NCBI RefSeq assembly: GCF_000258175.1
Contig: NZ_JH636049.1
Coordinates: 3,015,482 to 3,079,481 of the forward strand
DNA: 64,000 nt
Direction: 5' to 3'
Origin: Saccharomonospora xinjiangensis XJ-54
Lineage (GTDB): Bacteria; Actinomycetota; Actinomycetes; Mycobacteriales; Pseudonocardiaceae
Below, in pieces: positions 23,766 to 32,029 of this stretch. Under the pieces are notes generated by a model. The model did no database searches and was not told the origin of the DNA. It was given only the letters and a program-made list of their open reading frames with translations. Numbering within the stretch: the first letter of the stretch is position 1; each line of letters opens with the position of its first letter. Made by a program: the position numbers and the translations under genes.

Positions 23766-24200
23766 TCAATTGAACTTGAAGTCATCGACTGCTCCGGTGG
23801 CGGTGCTTCGGACGTAATGAATGTTCACGCCGTTGACGATATGCTGCATCTTGCCCCATCTGTCCTCAGCTGGCCAGCGTGGATCGGTCATTGGGACCTT
23901 CGTCAGCACCCTACCACCGGGCGCCGATCGAACTTCAGTCATCGCGATTTGCTCAGTTAAATTTTGGGGAACCGTCCTGCCCGTCGAACCTAGTCCCAGT
24001 GGTTTCGGTGCGTCCGCGGGCAACCCCGGAAGTTCGGACCCGAAGTCGTTGTGGACGAGTGTTTGCGCGTACCCGACGTGGTAGGTGTGGATGCCGTTGA
24101 TGGTGAGGTTGTGGACCCGGGTGGTGGCGGTGTAAGTGCGGACATCGGTGATGCGGGCGTGGCCGCCGGCGGTGTGGCACGCAGGGCAAGTTGTGGACAC
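23766..24200 (-). pseudogene. orphan C-terminal tip of an RHS polymorphic toxin: HINT end plus toxin domain
   Basis: The 144-codon frame starts abruptly inside a HINT/pretoxin autoprotease domain ('ARITDVRTYTATTRVHNL', 'TINGIHTYHVGYAQTLVHN', residues about 15-51) and continues into a toxin domain of about 90 residues ('LGSTGRTVPQNLTEQIAMTEV', 'DPRWPAEDRWGKMQHIVNGV', ending 'TGAVDDFKFN'). I have seen this last motif at RHS and CDI toxin tips but cannot name the fold or activity with certainty; a nuclease is likely. The RHS body and secretion region are missing, so this is an orphan cassette, probably not secreted. Confidence 0.65.
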
Positions 24201-24379
24201 AGCAGATGTGGTGTCGGAATCGTCAAGCGGCGATGGGCGTCGCTCGCCGTACCCGTCCTGCTACGGTGAGCCCGTGCAGCAGCAGTTCTACCTCTGAGAT
24301 CGCCGCGCCCTCGCGCGAGCCGTCGGGTCCCGACGGCTGATTCGTCATATCCGAGTCGATCTCACTGCTGGAGTCACAG

Positions 24380-25540
24380 ATGTCTCACATCCTGATGGTG
24401 ACCGTGGGCGCACACGGCCACGTCAATCCCCACCTGCCGGTGCTCGCCGAACTCGTCGAGCGTGGCCATCGCGTCACCATCGCCGTGCCGGAGTCGTTCG
24501 CCGAGGTCGCCGCCTCGTCGGGCGCGACACCGTTGATCATCAGCTCCGACCTGCCCGACCAGTCGCGAGGGGAGCAGTGGCCTGACGGCGGTGTCGAGGC
24601 CATGGACCTGTTCCTCGCCGAGGGGCAGGGCGTGTTGCCGCAACTGGAAACGGCGCTGGCCAGCGACGCGCCGGACGCCGTTCTCTACGACATCGGCGGA
24701 TACGCGGGCCGGGCACTGGCCCACCGACGGGATCTCCCGCTGCTCCAGCTTTCGCCGTCGATGGTGGCCTGGCAGGGCTACGAGGAGGACATGGCCGAGG
24801 CGCTGGCTTTCCTCGACACGACTGAAGGTGCGGCCTACCGGAGGCGGTTCGACCGGTGGCTCGCCGACCTCGGTATCGACTGCGACGGCGACACGTTCAC
24901 CGGACGGCCGCCGAGATGCGCCGTGCTGATCCCGAAGGCCATGCAACCCAACGCCGACCGGGTGGACGAATCGGTCTACACCTTCGTCGGCCCCGCTCTC
25001 GACAGGCGGAAACACCAGGGCGGATGGCCGAAACCGGACCGGCCGCTGCTGCTCGTCTCCCTCGGCTCCGCCTACACCGACCGGCCGGACTTCTACCGCG
25101 CGTGCATCGAGGCGTTCGGCGGGCTGGACTGGCAGGTGGTCATCTCCATCGGGCAGTACGTCGAAACCTCGGCGCTCGGGCCGGTGCCGTCGAACATCGA
25201 GCTGCACCGATGGGTTCCGCAACTCGCGGTGCTGGAGCACGCCTCGGCGTTCGTCACCCACGCCGGGATGGGCGGTTGCTCCGAAGGGCTGTACCACGGG
25301 GTGCCGATGGTGGCGGTGCCGCAGGCCGTCGATCAGTTCCTCAACGCGCACCGCCTCACCGAGATCGGGGTCGGCGTGCACCTTCCGGCCTCGGAGGTCA
25401 CGGCGGAGTCGTTGAGGCAAGCGGTGCTGTCGGTGGCCGACTCCGCCGAGGTGGCCGACGCTCTGGCGTCCTGTCGCGCCGAGTCACGCCGGGCCGGTGG
25501 CGCCGATGCCGCTGCCGACATCGTGGAGAGCATGCTCTGA
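24380..25540 (+). CDS. macrolide-type UDP-glycosyltransferase (MGT/GT1 family)
   Basis: A 386-residue GT-B enzyme; ATG 24380 follows GGAG. The N-terminal acceptor domain opens 'MSHILMVTVGAHGHVNPHLPVLAELVERGH'. The C-terminal nucleotide-sugar domain has the GT1 signature 'HRWVPQLAVLEHASAFVTHAGMGGCSEGLYHGVPMVAVPQAVDQ' (split here for description: W.PQ, HAG, Q.DQ). It resembles actinomycete OleD/Mgt enzymes that inactivate macrolides by glucosylation, and resistance or natural-product tailoring are the likely roles. No biosynthetic cluster adjoins. Confidence 0.92.
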   Translation: MSHILMVTVGAHGHVNPHLPVLAELVERGHRVTIAVPESFAEVAASSGATPLIISSDLPDQSRGEQWPDGGVEAMDLFLAEGQGVLPQLETALASDAPDAVLYDIGGYAGRALAHRRDLPLLQLSPSMVAWQGYEEDMAEALAFLDTTEGAAYRRRFDRWLADLGIDCDGDTFTGRPPRCAVLIPKAMQPNADRVDESVYTFVGPALDRRKHQGGWPKPDRPLLLVSLGSAYTDRPDFYRACIEAFGGLDWQVVISIGQYVETSALGPVPSNIELHRWVPQLAVLEHASAFVTHAGMGGCSEGLYHGVPMVAVPQAVDQFLNAHRLTEIGVGVHLPASEVTAESLRQAVLSVADSAEVADALASCRAESRRAGGADAAADIVESML

Positions 25541-25549
25541 AAGCGCGTG

Positions 25550-25586
25550 GGCGGCGAAGCGCTACAGCAGTCCGCGCTTCGCCGCC
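25550..25586. terminator. hairpin at the convergent 3' ends of the glycosyltransferase and LuxR genes
   Basis: A perfect 13-bp stem (25550-25562 with 25574-25586), 11-nt loop, 10 bp after the glycosyltransferase stop. One arm lies in the last codons of the LuxR gene, so the hairpin serves as terminator while also being coding sequence. Confidence 0.6.
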
Positions 25587-26527
25587 TGCACTCCCGCTTG
25601 GAACCGGGTGGTCGCTCCGAGCCGGTCGAGCAGCGCGGCGATGCGCCGGACCACGGTGCGCCGCGACATGTCGAGGCGGCGGGCGATCGTCTCGTCCGTC
25701 GCGCCAGCGGCCATGAGAGTGAGGATCGCCCTGTCCTGCGGCGGGAGGCGCTGCTCACCGCCCACATCGGTCACCGGGATTCCGAGTGTCCAGAGTGTTT
25801 CGAAAATTCCGATCAGTGCCCGTAACAATCCGGAAGGGCGCACCAGAAGGGCGCCTTCGAGACCGGATCGGTCGGGGTCCGGCACCAACAACGCAGACTC
25901 CGCGTCGCCGATCGTCAGTTTCACCGGCAGTTCCGGTAGCACGCGCACACGCTCTCCCCGCTCGGCCATGCGCGTCATCGCGGAAAACAATCGGTGGTCG
26001 GCGTAGACGGCCTGGCTGTACAGAGTGCGGTAGCGAATACCGTCGGCCATTCTGTGCGCCTGGGTTTCCTCCTGAGCCCGGAAATGGTGCGGTTTGCTGT
26101 AGTACGGAGGACGGTCGAGCCAGCGCACCTGCTGGGCGGCCTGCTCCTGGAGCCGCTTGGTGAGCAGGATGAGCGTCGCCGGATGTTCGATCGGCTCGAC
26201 GTAGCGAAGGGGACCGCTCGCGGCGCGCGCGTGGTGGTAGAGCCGGTCCAGTTCCGCTCCCGCCTGCCACAGTCGTGCCCTGCGGTTCTCCTCCTCGGCC
26301 AGCGCCAACGACATCACGCGGTCGGGCGAGGCCGCCTCCCAGAGCACCGGATCGCCGTCGTCGGCATGGACCAGATCGAGGCCGGCCAGCGTGTGCAACA
26401 CGGTCAGGACCGTGGACGCGGGCAGGCCGGTGTAGCGGGCGATGGCCTGGTGATCCGATCGCCCCCGCATCGTCAGGGCGCGGTAGACGCGGCCCTGGTC
26501 GCTGTCGGGCACGAGGACGTCGAGCAC
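25562..26527 (-). CDS. TrmB-like/LuxR-type transcriptional regulator
   Basis: A 321-residue two-headed regulator. The N-terminal winged helix ('VYRALTMRGRSDHQAIARYTGLPASTVLTVLHTLAGLDLVH', residues about 14-55) resembles TrmB/sugar-specific HTHs. The middle has a phospholipase-D-like ligand region ('YRTLYSQAVYAD', 'ERGERVRVLPELPVKL'). The C-terminal LuxR HTH is 'LPPQDRAILTLMAAGATDETIARRLDMSRRTVVRRIAALLDRLGATTRFQ' (about 265-315). This architecture is common in actinomycetes and typically controls secreted hydrolases or specialised metabolism. It is divergent from the C39 peptidase/cutinase operon, its likely target. Confidence 0.88.
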   Translation of the reverse strand: MLDVLVPDSDQGRVYRALTMRGRSDHQAIARYTGLPASTVLTVLHTLAGLDLVHADDGDPVLWEAASPDRVMSLALAEEENRRARLWQAGAELDRLYHHARAASGPLRYVEPIEHPATLILLTKRLQEQAAQQVRWLDRPPYYSKPHHFRAQEETQAHRMADGIRYRTLYSQAVYADHRLFSAMTRMAERGERVRVLPELPVKLTIGDAESALLVPDPDRSGLEGALLVRPSGLLRALIGIFETLWTLGIPVTDVGGEQRLPPQDRAILTLMAAGATDETIARRLDMSRRTVVRRIAALLDRLGATTRFQAGVQAAKRGLL

Positions 26528-26737
26528 GGTCCCCTTCCGGTTTCCGGCACACTACGGGCGCGAAAAGGGTATGGGGTCGCTCTTTTCCGGTCAACAGACG
26601 AACGTCGGGAAATAGCTGCTTCCGCGCCGAGAAATGGCGCAACTGCGCGATGTCACAGGTGAGCCAGCCGAATCACTGGCTGTTGTCTCTCCGCTCTTGG
26701 CACTATCAAGAACCATTTCCGAGTCAGGGGAGTAGGA

Positions 26738-27415
26738 ATGCGTCAGCGAAAACTGGTGGCCTCCGCCGCCGCGCTCACGGTCGTGCTCGCCGTTCCGCTG
26801 CTGGGGCCTGCCGCCGCGGGAGCTGCCGTCGAGGCAGGCGGCCCTCCAGCCACAAGCCAGTCCGCCGCAGGCCGGCCCACCGGTGTGGCGCAGGAACCGA
26901 GGACGATGGGCGAGGTCGTCCTCAACGTGGACTACCAGGTGCAGGAGACGGGCTACTGGTGTGGACCGGCGGCGGTGCGCATCGCACTGTCGGCCCGAGG
27001 CATCTACCGCAGTCAAGCCGACCTCGCCGCGCAGCTGGGCACACACACCGGTGGAACCGACTGGATCGGCCAGGTCACGCGCGTGCTGAGCAACCACGTC
27101 GGCTGGTACGAGACCAAGGAGATGCCCAACGATCCGCCAACGCAGGCGCAGAAGGACCTGCTGTGGCGCGACATCGTGCTCAACATCAACAACAACTACC
27201 CGATCGTCGCGAACATCGTCGCGCCTCCCGGTAACCAGCCTCCCGGCTACCCGCCGAACCAGACGATCTACCACTACTTCACGGTGATCGGCTACAACGA
27301 CGTCAACCGCACCGTGCTGATCGCGGACCCCGCGTCGTTCAGCGGCTACCAGTTCTACTGGCTCACCTTCGACCAGCTCGCCTCGCTCATCCCGCCGAAG
27401 GGATACAGCGCATGA
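26738..27415 (+). CDS. secreted C39-family (papain-like) peptidase
   Basis: A 225-residue exported protein; ATG 26738 preceded by GGGGAG. Signal peptide at residues 1-30 (RQRK..., 'LTVVLAVPLLGPAAAGAA'). The mature domain has the C39_2 catalytic Cys in 'GYWCGPAAVRIAL' (about 75), the His in 'YHYFTVIGYND' (about 188) and the Asp in 'VLIADPAS'. Unlike C39 bacteriocin exporters there is no ABC part, so it is a free extracellular peptidase. Its stop overlaps the ATG of the cutinase-like gene (ATGA, 27412-27415). Confidence 0.9.
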   Translation: MRQRKLVASAAALTVVLAVPLLGPAAAGAAVEAGGPPATSQSAAGRPTGVAQEPRTMGEVVLNVDYQVQETGYWCGPAAVRIALSARGIYRSQADLAAQLGTHTGGTDWIGQVTRVLSNHVGWYETKEMPNDPPTQAQKDLLWRDIVLNINNNYPIVANIVAPPGNQPPGYPPNQTIYHYFTVIGYNDVNRTVLIADPASFSGYQFYWLTFDQLASLIPPKGYSA

Positions 27416-28362
27416 CGAAGGGATCGCTGCGGAAGGCGCTCGTCGCGGTGGTCGTGGCAGGCTCGGCGGGAACAGCCACAACGGTCGTCGCGCCTCCTGC
27501 TGCGGCACAAGAGGTGACCGCCTGCCCTGACACGGCGGTGTTCCAGACCGACGGCTACGGGCACGGCGAGACGCTCACGAACTGGAACAACTCGGCGTTC
27601 AACGCCAACCCTCCTGCGGGCTGGGAGATCGTCCAGGTTCCGTACGACGCGGGTGTGTTCCCCGGAGTGGACGCGAAAGCGCTCGACGAATCCGTCGCGG
27701 GCGGCGCGGAGAAGCTCCACCGCACCGTTCGCGATCTCCACGCCGAATGTCCCGGCACACGGCTCGTGCTCAGCGGGTATTCGGAGGGCGCTCTCGTCGC
27801 GGGCGATGTGCTCGAACGTCTCGCGCGGACCGACGACATCCCGCACCACCTCGTGAACGGCGTGCTGTACGGGAATCCGCGCAGGGCGTTCGGCGACGGA
27901 GGAGCGGGCGGCATCGCCGGAGGCATCGAGACGAACGTGCCGACGATCCTGCCCGGCGTCACCATGAAGGGCGGGCACGACTTCGGCGACCTCGCCGTGC
28001 ACGACATCTGCAACGAGAACGACGGCATCTGCAACTCCACCAACATGATCACCAATCTGGCGGCGTTCGCCAACGGACTCGTCGGCTACGTCAGCGGCGA
28101 TCACGGCTACGACCTGAACCCCGCGCGTGACCTCGGTTTGGGCCGGACGCTGTACCGGCAACCACAACGTGTGCCGCACGGCCCGCCGCTGCCGATCCCG
28201 GTCGGCACGCCGTGGCAGATCCAGCAGGCGCTGGGTGACGACGCGGCGGCTCGCCAGGCTGTGCGCACCGCGCAGGGTCAACTCGCGGGCCTTGTGGGGC
28301 AGGAAACTCTCGACCGGCTGGCCGAGACCTCGCCCTGGTACCGCCTGCTCCAAGCCGCATAG
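27412..28362 (+). CDS. secreted cutinase-family serine esterase
   Basis: A 316-residue exported alpha/beta hydrolase. Signal peptide 'TKGSLRKALVAVVVAGSAGTATTVVAPPAAA' then the cutinase core: nucleophile in 'LVLSGYSEGALVAGD' (about 122), Asp in 'DICNENDGICNS' (about 200), His in 'SGDHGYDL' (about 230). Disulfide-type cysteines flank these. The C-terminal extension of about 75 residues is unassigned. Mycobacterial relatives hydrolyse lipids of the cell envelope. Coupled by 4 nt to the upstream C39 peptidase and ended by a strong terminator. Confidence 0.9.
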   Translation: MTKGSLRKALVAVVVAGSAGTATTVVAPPAAAQEVTACPDTAVFQTDGYGHGETLTNWNNSAFNANPPAGWEIVQVPYDAGVFPGVDAKALDESVAGGAEKLHRTVRDLHAECPGTRLVLSGYSEGALVAGDVLERLARTDDIPHHLVNGVLYGNPRRAFGDGGAGGIAGGIETNVPTILPGVTMKGGHDFGDLAVHDICNENDGICNSTNMITNLAAFANGLVGYVSGDHGYDLNPARDLGLGRTLYRQPQRVPHGPPLPIPVGTPWQIQQALGDDAAARQAVRTAQGQLAGLVGQETLDRLAETSPWYRLLQAA

Positions 28363-28411
28363 GCCGGTTGGCAGGGCCTTGTCGGGAGCCCCCCGGATCC
28401 GGCCGATGTTC

Positions 28412-28447
28412 GAAGGCCGCCCACGGACCCGCTCGTGGGCGGCCTTC
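28412..28447. terminator. bidirectional terminator between cutinase and TetR genes
   Basis: A perfect 14-bp stem (28412-28425 with 28434-28447), 8-nt loop, flush against the stop codon of the convergent TetR gene at 28448. Confidence 0.85.
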
Positions 28448-29011
28448 TCACGTGCGGGGCAGTGCGCGTGTCACGAAATCCGCGACGAGTCCGTCGAGAT
28501 CGACCTCGGCGAGGACGCCGGGCAACGTGAGGTGTTCCAGGATCAGCCCGGTCATCGCGTAATACAGCAGCAGTGTCGTGAGGTCGTCGCCGGGAAGATC
28601 TCCCTGGCGCCTGCCCTCGATGTTCGCGTGCAGATTGTCGCGCAGTGTCTTCGTGAGCGTCGCGCGCAGTTCCGGCCGCCGGGTCGCCTCGAGTCTCAGT
28701 TCCAGCAGCGCCAGCCAGCCTGCGCGATCGTCGGAGATGCGGTGCAGCAGCAGGTGCATGAACTGGGTGAGCAGCGCCCTCGGATCGGTCTCGGTGCCTT
28801 CGGCCGCGCCCACGGCGACTCGGAGATGCACGCGCTCGGCGGCCTGGCCGAGCAGGTCGTCGCGGTTGGCGAAGTAGTTGGACGCGGTCCCCTTCGGTAC
28901 TCCCGCCTCGTCGTCAACGGCGCGGAACGTCAGACCGCGCGCGCCGTCCCTGGCGAGAACCTCGATCGCCGCGTCGATGAGCGCGATGCGGCGCTGCGGA
29001 TTGGTGACCAT
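28448..29011 (-). CDS. TetR-family transcriptional regulator
   Basis: A 187-residue regulator. I start at ATG 29011, which has AGGAGG 8 nt upstream, rather than 11 codons earlier. N-terminal HTH: 'ALIDAAIEVLARDGARGLTFRAVDDEAGVPKGTASNYFANRDDLL' (about 8-52). The C-terminal ligand domain resembles TetR_C groups with 'LRLEATRRPELRATL'. It is divergent from the RibD-like reductase gene, with an 18-bp palindrome between them. Confidence 0.92.
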   Translation of the reverse strand: MVTNPQRRIALIDAAIEVLARDGARGLTFRAVDDEAGVPKGTASNYFANRDDLLGQAAERVHLRVAVGAAEGTETDPRALLTQFMHLLLHRISDDRAGWLALLELRLEATRRPELRATLTKTLRDNLHANIEGRRQGDLPGDDLTTLLLYYAMTGLILEHLTLPGVLAEVDLDGLVADFVTRALPRT

Positions 29012-29065
29012 CTTTCGAACCTCCTGCTGACGATCGCTTGACAACCACTGCGTCCATAGTACTAC

Positions 29066-29083
29066 AGTTCAAGTACTTCAACT
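29066..29083. promoter_or_regulatory. 18-bp near-perfect palindrome, probable TetR operator
   Basis: AGTTCAAGTACTTCAACT is symmetric except at one base pair and lies between the divergent TetR and RibD-like genes. A second palindrome TAGTACTA (29057-29064) and outer CAACCACT/AGTGGTTG arms (29042-29049, 29086-29093) surround it. Confidence 0.7.
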
Positions 29084-29113
29084 GGAGTGGTTGATCGAGC
29101 AGGAGTGTGACCG

Positions 29114-29698
29114 ATGCGAAAACTGACCTACCTCGTGGCCCAGACGATCGACGGTTTCATCACCGACCCCGGCAACAATGACCCGTCATCGTGGTTCGTG
29201 CTGGAGGGCGATCACGTCGAGCCGCTGCGTGACGAGTTCCCCGACATGCATCCCACACACGTGCGACCGCTACTCGGGATGGAGAACGCGCCCAACAAGC
29301 ACTTCGATACCGTGCTCGAAGGCCGGGGCTCCTACGAGATCGGCCTGCGCGCCGGTATCACCAACGCCTATCGGCATCTACGCCACATCGTGTTCTCCAC
29401 GACGATGACCGAGAGCCCCGACCCGACGGTCGAGCTGGTGCGCACAGACCCGGTCGCCAGGGTGCGGGAGCTGAAGCGGGAGGACGGCATGGGCATCTGG
29501 CTCTGCGGCGGTGGCAGGCTGGCCACCACGCTGCGCCACGAGATCGATCGGCTGATCATCAAGCTCAACCCGATCGTCGCCGGCGACGGCATCTCGCTGT
29601 TCCACGGCGCGAGCTTCGACCCGGAACGCTACGACCTCACCGATGTGCGGCACTACGACAGCGGTGTCGCCGTCCTCACCTACGACAAGCGCGGCTGA
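29114..29698 (+). CDS. RibD C-terminal/dihydrofolate-reductase-fold protein
   Basis: A 194-residue DHFR-like protein. 'MRKLTYLVAQTIDGFITDP' at the start, 'GRGSYEIGL', 'HIVFSTTMTES', 'GIWLCGGGRLATTL' (NADPH loop), and 'IDRLIIKLNPIVAGDGISLF' are the standard RibD_C blocks. Stand-alone members of this family are reductases of unknown substrate, often induced by drugs. Controlled most likely by the divergent TetR gene. Convergent with the DinB gene 7 bp away. Confidence 0.9.
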   Translation: MRKLTYLVAQTIDGFITDPGNNDPSSWFVLEGDHVEPLRDEFPDMHPTHVRPLLGMENAPNKHFDTVLEGRGSYEIGLRAGITNAYRHLRHIVFSTTMTESPDPTVELVRTDPVARVRELKREDGMGIWLCGGGRLATTLRHEIDRLIIKLNPIVAGDGISLFHGASFDPERYDLTDVRHYDSGVAVLTYDKRG

Positions 29699-29705
29699 AC
29701 CAGCA

Positions 29706-30209
29706 TCACACCCCGGTGGCTTCGTCGATGCGCTCGCGAACGAGGTCGGCGTGTCCACAGTGGCGCGCGTACTCGGCGATCATGTGGTTGTAGATCCACC
29801 GCAGCGACACCTCTCCGCCTGCCGGGAACGGCTGTGTGTCGTCGAGTGCGTGCGCCGCGCAGTTCTCTCGTGCTGCGGCGATCTCGGCCTCCCAGGTCGC
29901 GACGGCCTCGGCGAACGGCACGTCGCCGGAGACGTCGAAGCCGCCGCTGTGCCCTTCGGGAGACAGGCCGTAGAGCTGCGGCAGCTCCTCGCCGGTCAGG
30001 ACGCGGCGGAACCAGTTGCGTTCGACCTCGGCCGCGTGCTGGACAAGGCCCTGCAACGTCAGTGGCGACGGCGGCGCCGACGCGGTGCGCAGCTGTTCGT
30101 CGGAGAGCCCGTCGCATTTGCCCGCGAGGGTGGCGCGGTAGAAGTCGAGCCAGCCCTCCAGGGTCGAGCGTTCGTCGGCGGCCAATGGCGGCATCGGGCG
30201 TTCGGTCAT
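29706..30209 (-). CDS. DinB/DUF664-family protein (mycothiol-transferase-like)
   Basis: A 167-residue four-helix-bundle protein. 'TLEGWLDFYRATLAGKCDGLSDEQL', 'LQGLVQHAAEVERNWFRRVLTG' and 'LRWIYNHMIAEYARHCGHADLVRERI' contain the three His metal ligands (in HAAEVE, NHMIAEYARHCGHAD). In actinomycetes this fold includes mycothiol-dependent thiol transferases. ATG 30209 overlaps the stop of the upstream GNAT gene (ATGA), forming a two-gene unit. Confidence 0.88.
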   Translation of the reverse strand: MTERPMPPLAADERSTLEGWLDFYRATLAGKCDGLSDEQLRTASAPPSPLTLQGLVQHAAEVERNWFRRVLTGEELPQLYGLSPEGHSGGFDVSGDVPFAEAVATWEAEIAAARENCAAHALDDTQPFPAGGEVSLRWIYNHMIAEYARHCGHADLVRERIDEATGV

Positions 30210-30697
30210 GGCGCGATGGTGTCAGCCGGGTCCGACAGTCGCGGGCGCGCCTGCAACAGCCTGGGTGAGGCAGCGAAGCCTCCACGGCAGTAGGCCGAGA
30301 TGGCGCGGAAGGTGGAGTGCACCGTCACCCGCTCCAACCGGAGTTCGCGTGCCAGCGCCAGCACGGCGTCGATGAGCCTGCCTCCGAGGCCGGACGCGCG
30401 TTCGCCGGGGATCACGTAGACGCACTGGACGTCACCGGATCGGCGTGACAGCGCCTGCGGGGTCGGCACCCGCTGCACGAGTGCCAGCCACGCCATCCCG
30501 ATCACCACCTCGTGGCGGGCCAGCACGAGACAGCGGTGTGTCTCCTCGTTCTCCTTTGCCCACGCGACGAGGTGGGCGGCGAACTCCTGACGATCGACAG
30601 CGGGTGTGTCACCGTTCTCCCGCAGCCATTCCCATCGCAGCGCGGCGACGGCGGGGAGGTCGGCTGGCGTGGCGAGGCGGATGGTGACGTCGTCCAT
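30206..30697 (-). CDS. GNAT family N-acetyltransferase
   Basis: A 163-residue acetyltransferase: 'TIRLATPADLPAVAALRWEWLREN' opens the fold; 'DVQCVYVIPGERASGLGGRLIDAVLALAREL' is motif A with the acetyl-CoA loop; 'SAYCRGGF' is motif B. First gene of a coupled pair with the DinB protein, suggesting a joint detoxification role. Substrate not known. Confidence 0.85.
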   Translation of the reverse strand: MDDVTIRLATPADLPAVAALRWEWLRENGDTPAVDRQEFAAHLVAWAKENEETHRCLVLARHEVVIGMAWLALVQRVPTPQALSRRSGDVQCVYVIPGERASGLGGRLIDAVLALARELRLERVTVHSTFRAISAYCRGGFAASPRLLQARPRLSDPADTIAP

Positions 30698-30740
30698 CCG
30701 GCCATCATGCCGAACGAGCCGTCGCCGCCACGCCGATTTT

Positions 30741-31442
30741 TCAGCTCATCTCCACGCAGCGAAGGATCGCCTCGGCCAGCTCGGCCGGTTTGGTGAACTG
30801 CGGCCAGTGCCCCGTGTGGACATCGACGAGCTCGACGTCGCGGATCTTGCCGAGTTCGGCGGCCATCGGATTTCCCTGCGCCAGCATCTCCCGCACCAGG
30901 TCGCTGGAGAACTCGCAGGCGATCACCGTGGTCGGCACGTCGTAGCGCCGTTCGTCGGCGAGCACCAGGGGATCGTTCGCGACGGCGGCTGGCTGAGGCA
31001 CCGCCCGCGCGCGGAAGGACGCCCGCAACTCGTCGCTGAGATCCCGCAGATCGATCTCCTCGAACTCCGACCAGTCCGGCAGCGGAATCGCACCGTCCAC
31101 AACGGACAATTTGTCGTTGATCGGCCGCCCGTGGGGCAGCGGGGCCGAATCGACGTAGACGACGCGGGCGATGCGGTCGGGTCGCGCGTCGGCGACCGCG
31201 TACGCGATGGCGCCACCTCCGGAGTGGCCCGCGAGGACGACTTTGTCCTCGCAGCGATCCACGACGGCGACGACGGCGTCGATGTGGTCGCGCAGTGTGA
31301 TGCCTCGCCGGTCGGCGTCCGGCGATTCGAGCCCCGGCAGGGTCAGCGCGTGCACGCGGTGACCCGCCCGTTCCAGCGTGGGCGTGACGGCGCCCCACGA
31401 GGCACCGTCGAGCCAGAAGCCGGGGATGAGGATGACGTCCAT
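30741..31442 (-). CDS. alpha/beta hydrolase
   Basis: A 233-residue hydrolase. I start at ATG 31442 ('MDVILIPGFWLDGASWGAV'), where the fold begins, not 10 codons upstream. The oxyanion region is 'IPGFWLDG', the nucleophile Ser lies in 'VLAGHSGGGAIAYAVA' (about 88), and the His in 'HTGHWPQFTKPAEL' (about 215). An esterase or C-C hydrolase of the EstA/salicylate-esterase-like group; substrate unknown. Next to, and co-directional with, the MarR gene. Confidence 0.88.
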   Translation of the reverse strand: MDVILIPGFWLDGASWGAVTPTLERAGHRVHALTLPGLESPDADRRGITLRDHIDAVVAVVDRCEDKVVLAGHSGGGAIAYAVADARPDRIARVVYVDSAPLPHGRPINDKLSVVDGAIPLPDWSEFEEIDLRDLSDELRASFRARAVPQPAAVANDPLVLADERRYDVPTTVIACEFSSDLVREMLAQGNPMAAELGKIRDVELVDVHTGHWPQFTKPAELAEAILRCVEMS

Positions 31443-31479
31443 GGTCCAGACGCTAGGTGTGGACACCGACAATCCGTTC

Positions 31480-31950
31480 TCACGCGCCGAACCAGCTTCC
31501 CGAGTCGAGCGGGAAGTGGGCGTGGGGCTGCATCTGGCGCAGGGCCGACTCCAGGTCGCGGAGCCGCTCCTCGCCGAGCGTGGCCGCCCACCGCCGTCGC
31601 AGTCGCTCGAAGATCACGGCGGAGCGTGCGAGGACGTCGCTTCCCCTTTCGCTCAGGCGGATTCTCTTGCGACGCGCGTCGGCGGGGTCGTCGATCCGCT
31701 CGACGTAGCCGAGGGATTCGAGCCGGGCCACCGTCTTTCCCGCGGCCTGTTTCGACACGCCGAGGCGTCGTCCCAGTTCGGTGGCCGTGGTTCCCGAGCG
31801 GCCGATGGCCTGCATGGCGAAGCCGTGTGCGGGGCGCAGGTCCGGATGGCCCTGCCTGGCGAGTTCGGCGTGCAGTTCGTCGATGATCGCGCGGAAGCCG
31901 CCGAACAGCAGCAACGGCAGCACGAATCCGGCGGGTTCACCCCTTGCCAT
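31480..31950 (-). CDS. MarR-family transcriptional regulator
   Basis: A 156-residue regulator, ATG 31950. The wHTH is 'AIGRSGTTATELGRRLGVSKQAAGKTVARLESLGYVERIDDPADARRKRIRLSERG' (about 50-105) with the MarR wing 'DPADARRK'. Reads toward the alpha/beta hydrolase gene (38-bp gap) and is divergent from the CMD-family gene; GACAAC/GTTGTC half-sites at 31955-31960 and 31985-31990 in the gap may be its operator. Confidence 0.88.
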   Translation of the reverse strand: MARGEPAGFVLPLLLFGGFRAIIDELHAELARQGHPDLRPAHGFAMQAIGRSGTTATELGRRLGVSKQAAGKTVARLESLGYVERIDDPADARRKRIRLSERGSDVLARSAVIFERLRRRWAATLGEERLRDLESALRQMQPHAHFPLDSGSWFGA

Positions 31951-32029
31951 AATCGACAACCTCATTTACTTTTTCGTCAACCATGTTGTCTAGTTTAGGT
32001 GCGCTCGCCGCACCGTGGAGGAACGAATC

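Noticed and set aside
24380..28362. A biosynthetic gene cluster around the glycosyltransferase, regulator, C39 peptidase and cutinase
   Set aside because: There is no core synthase or precursor peptide, the C39 protein has no transporter part, and the glycosyltransferase is convergent with the regulator and separated by a terminator hairpin.
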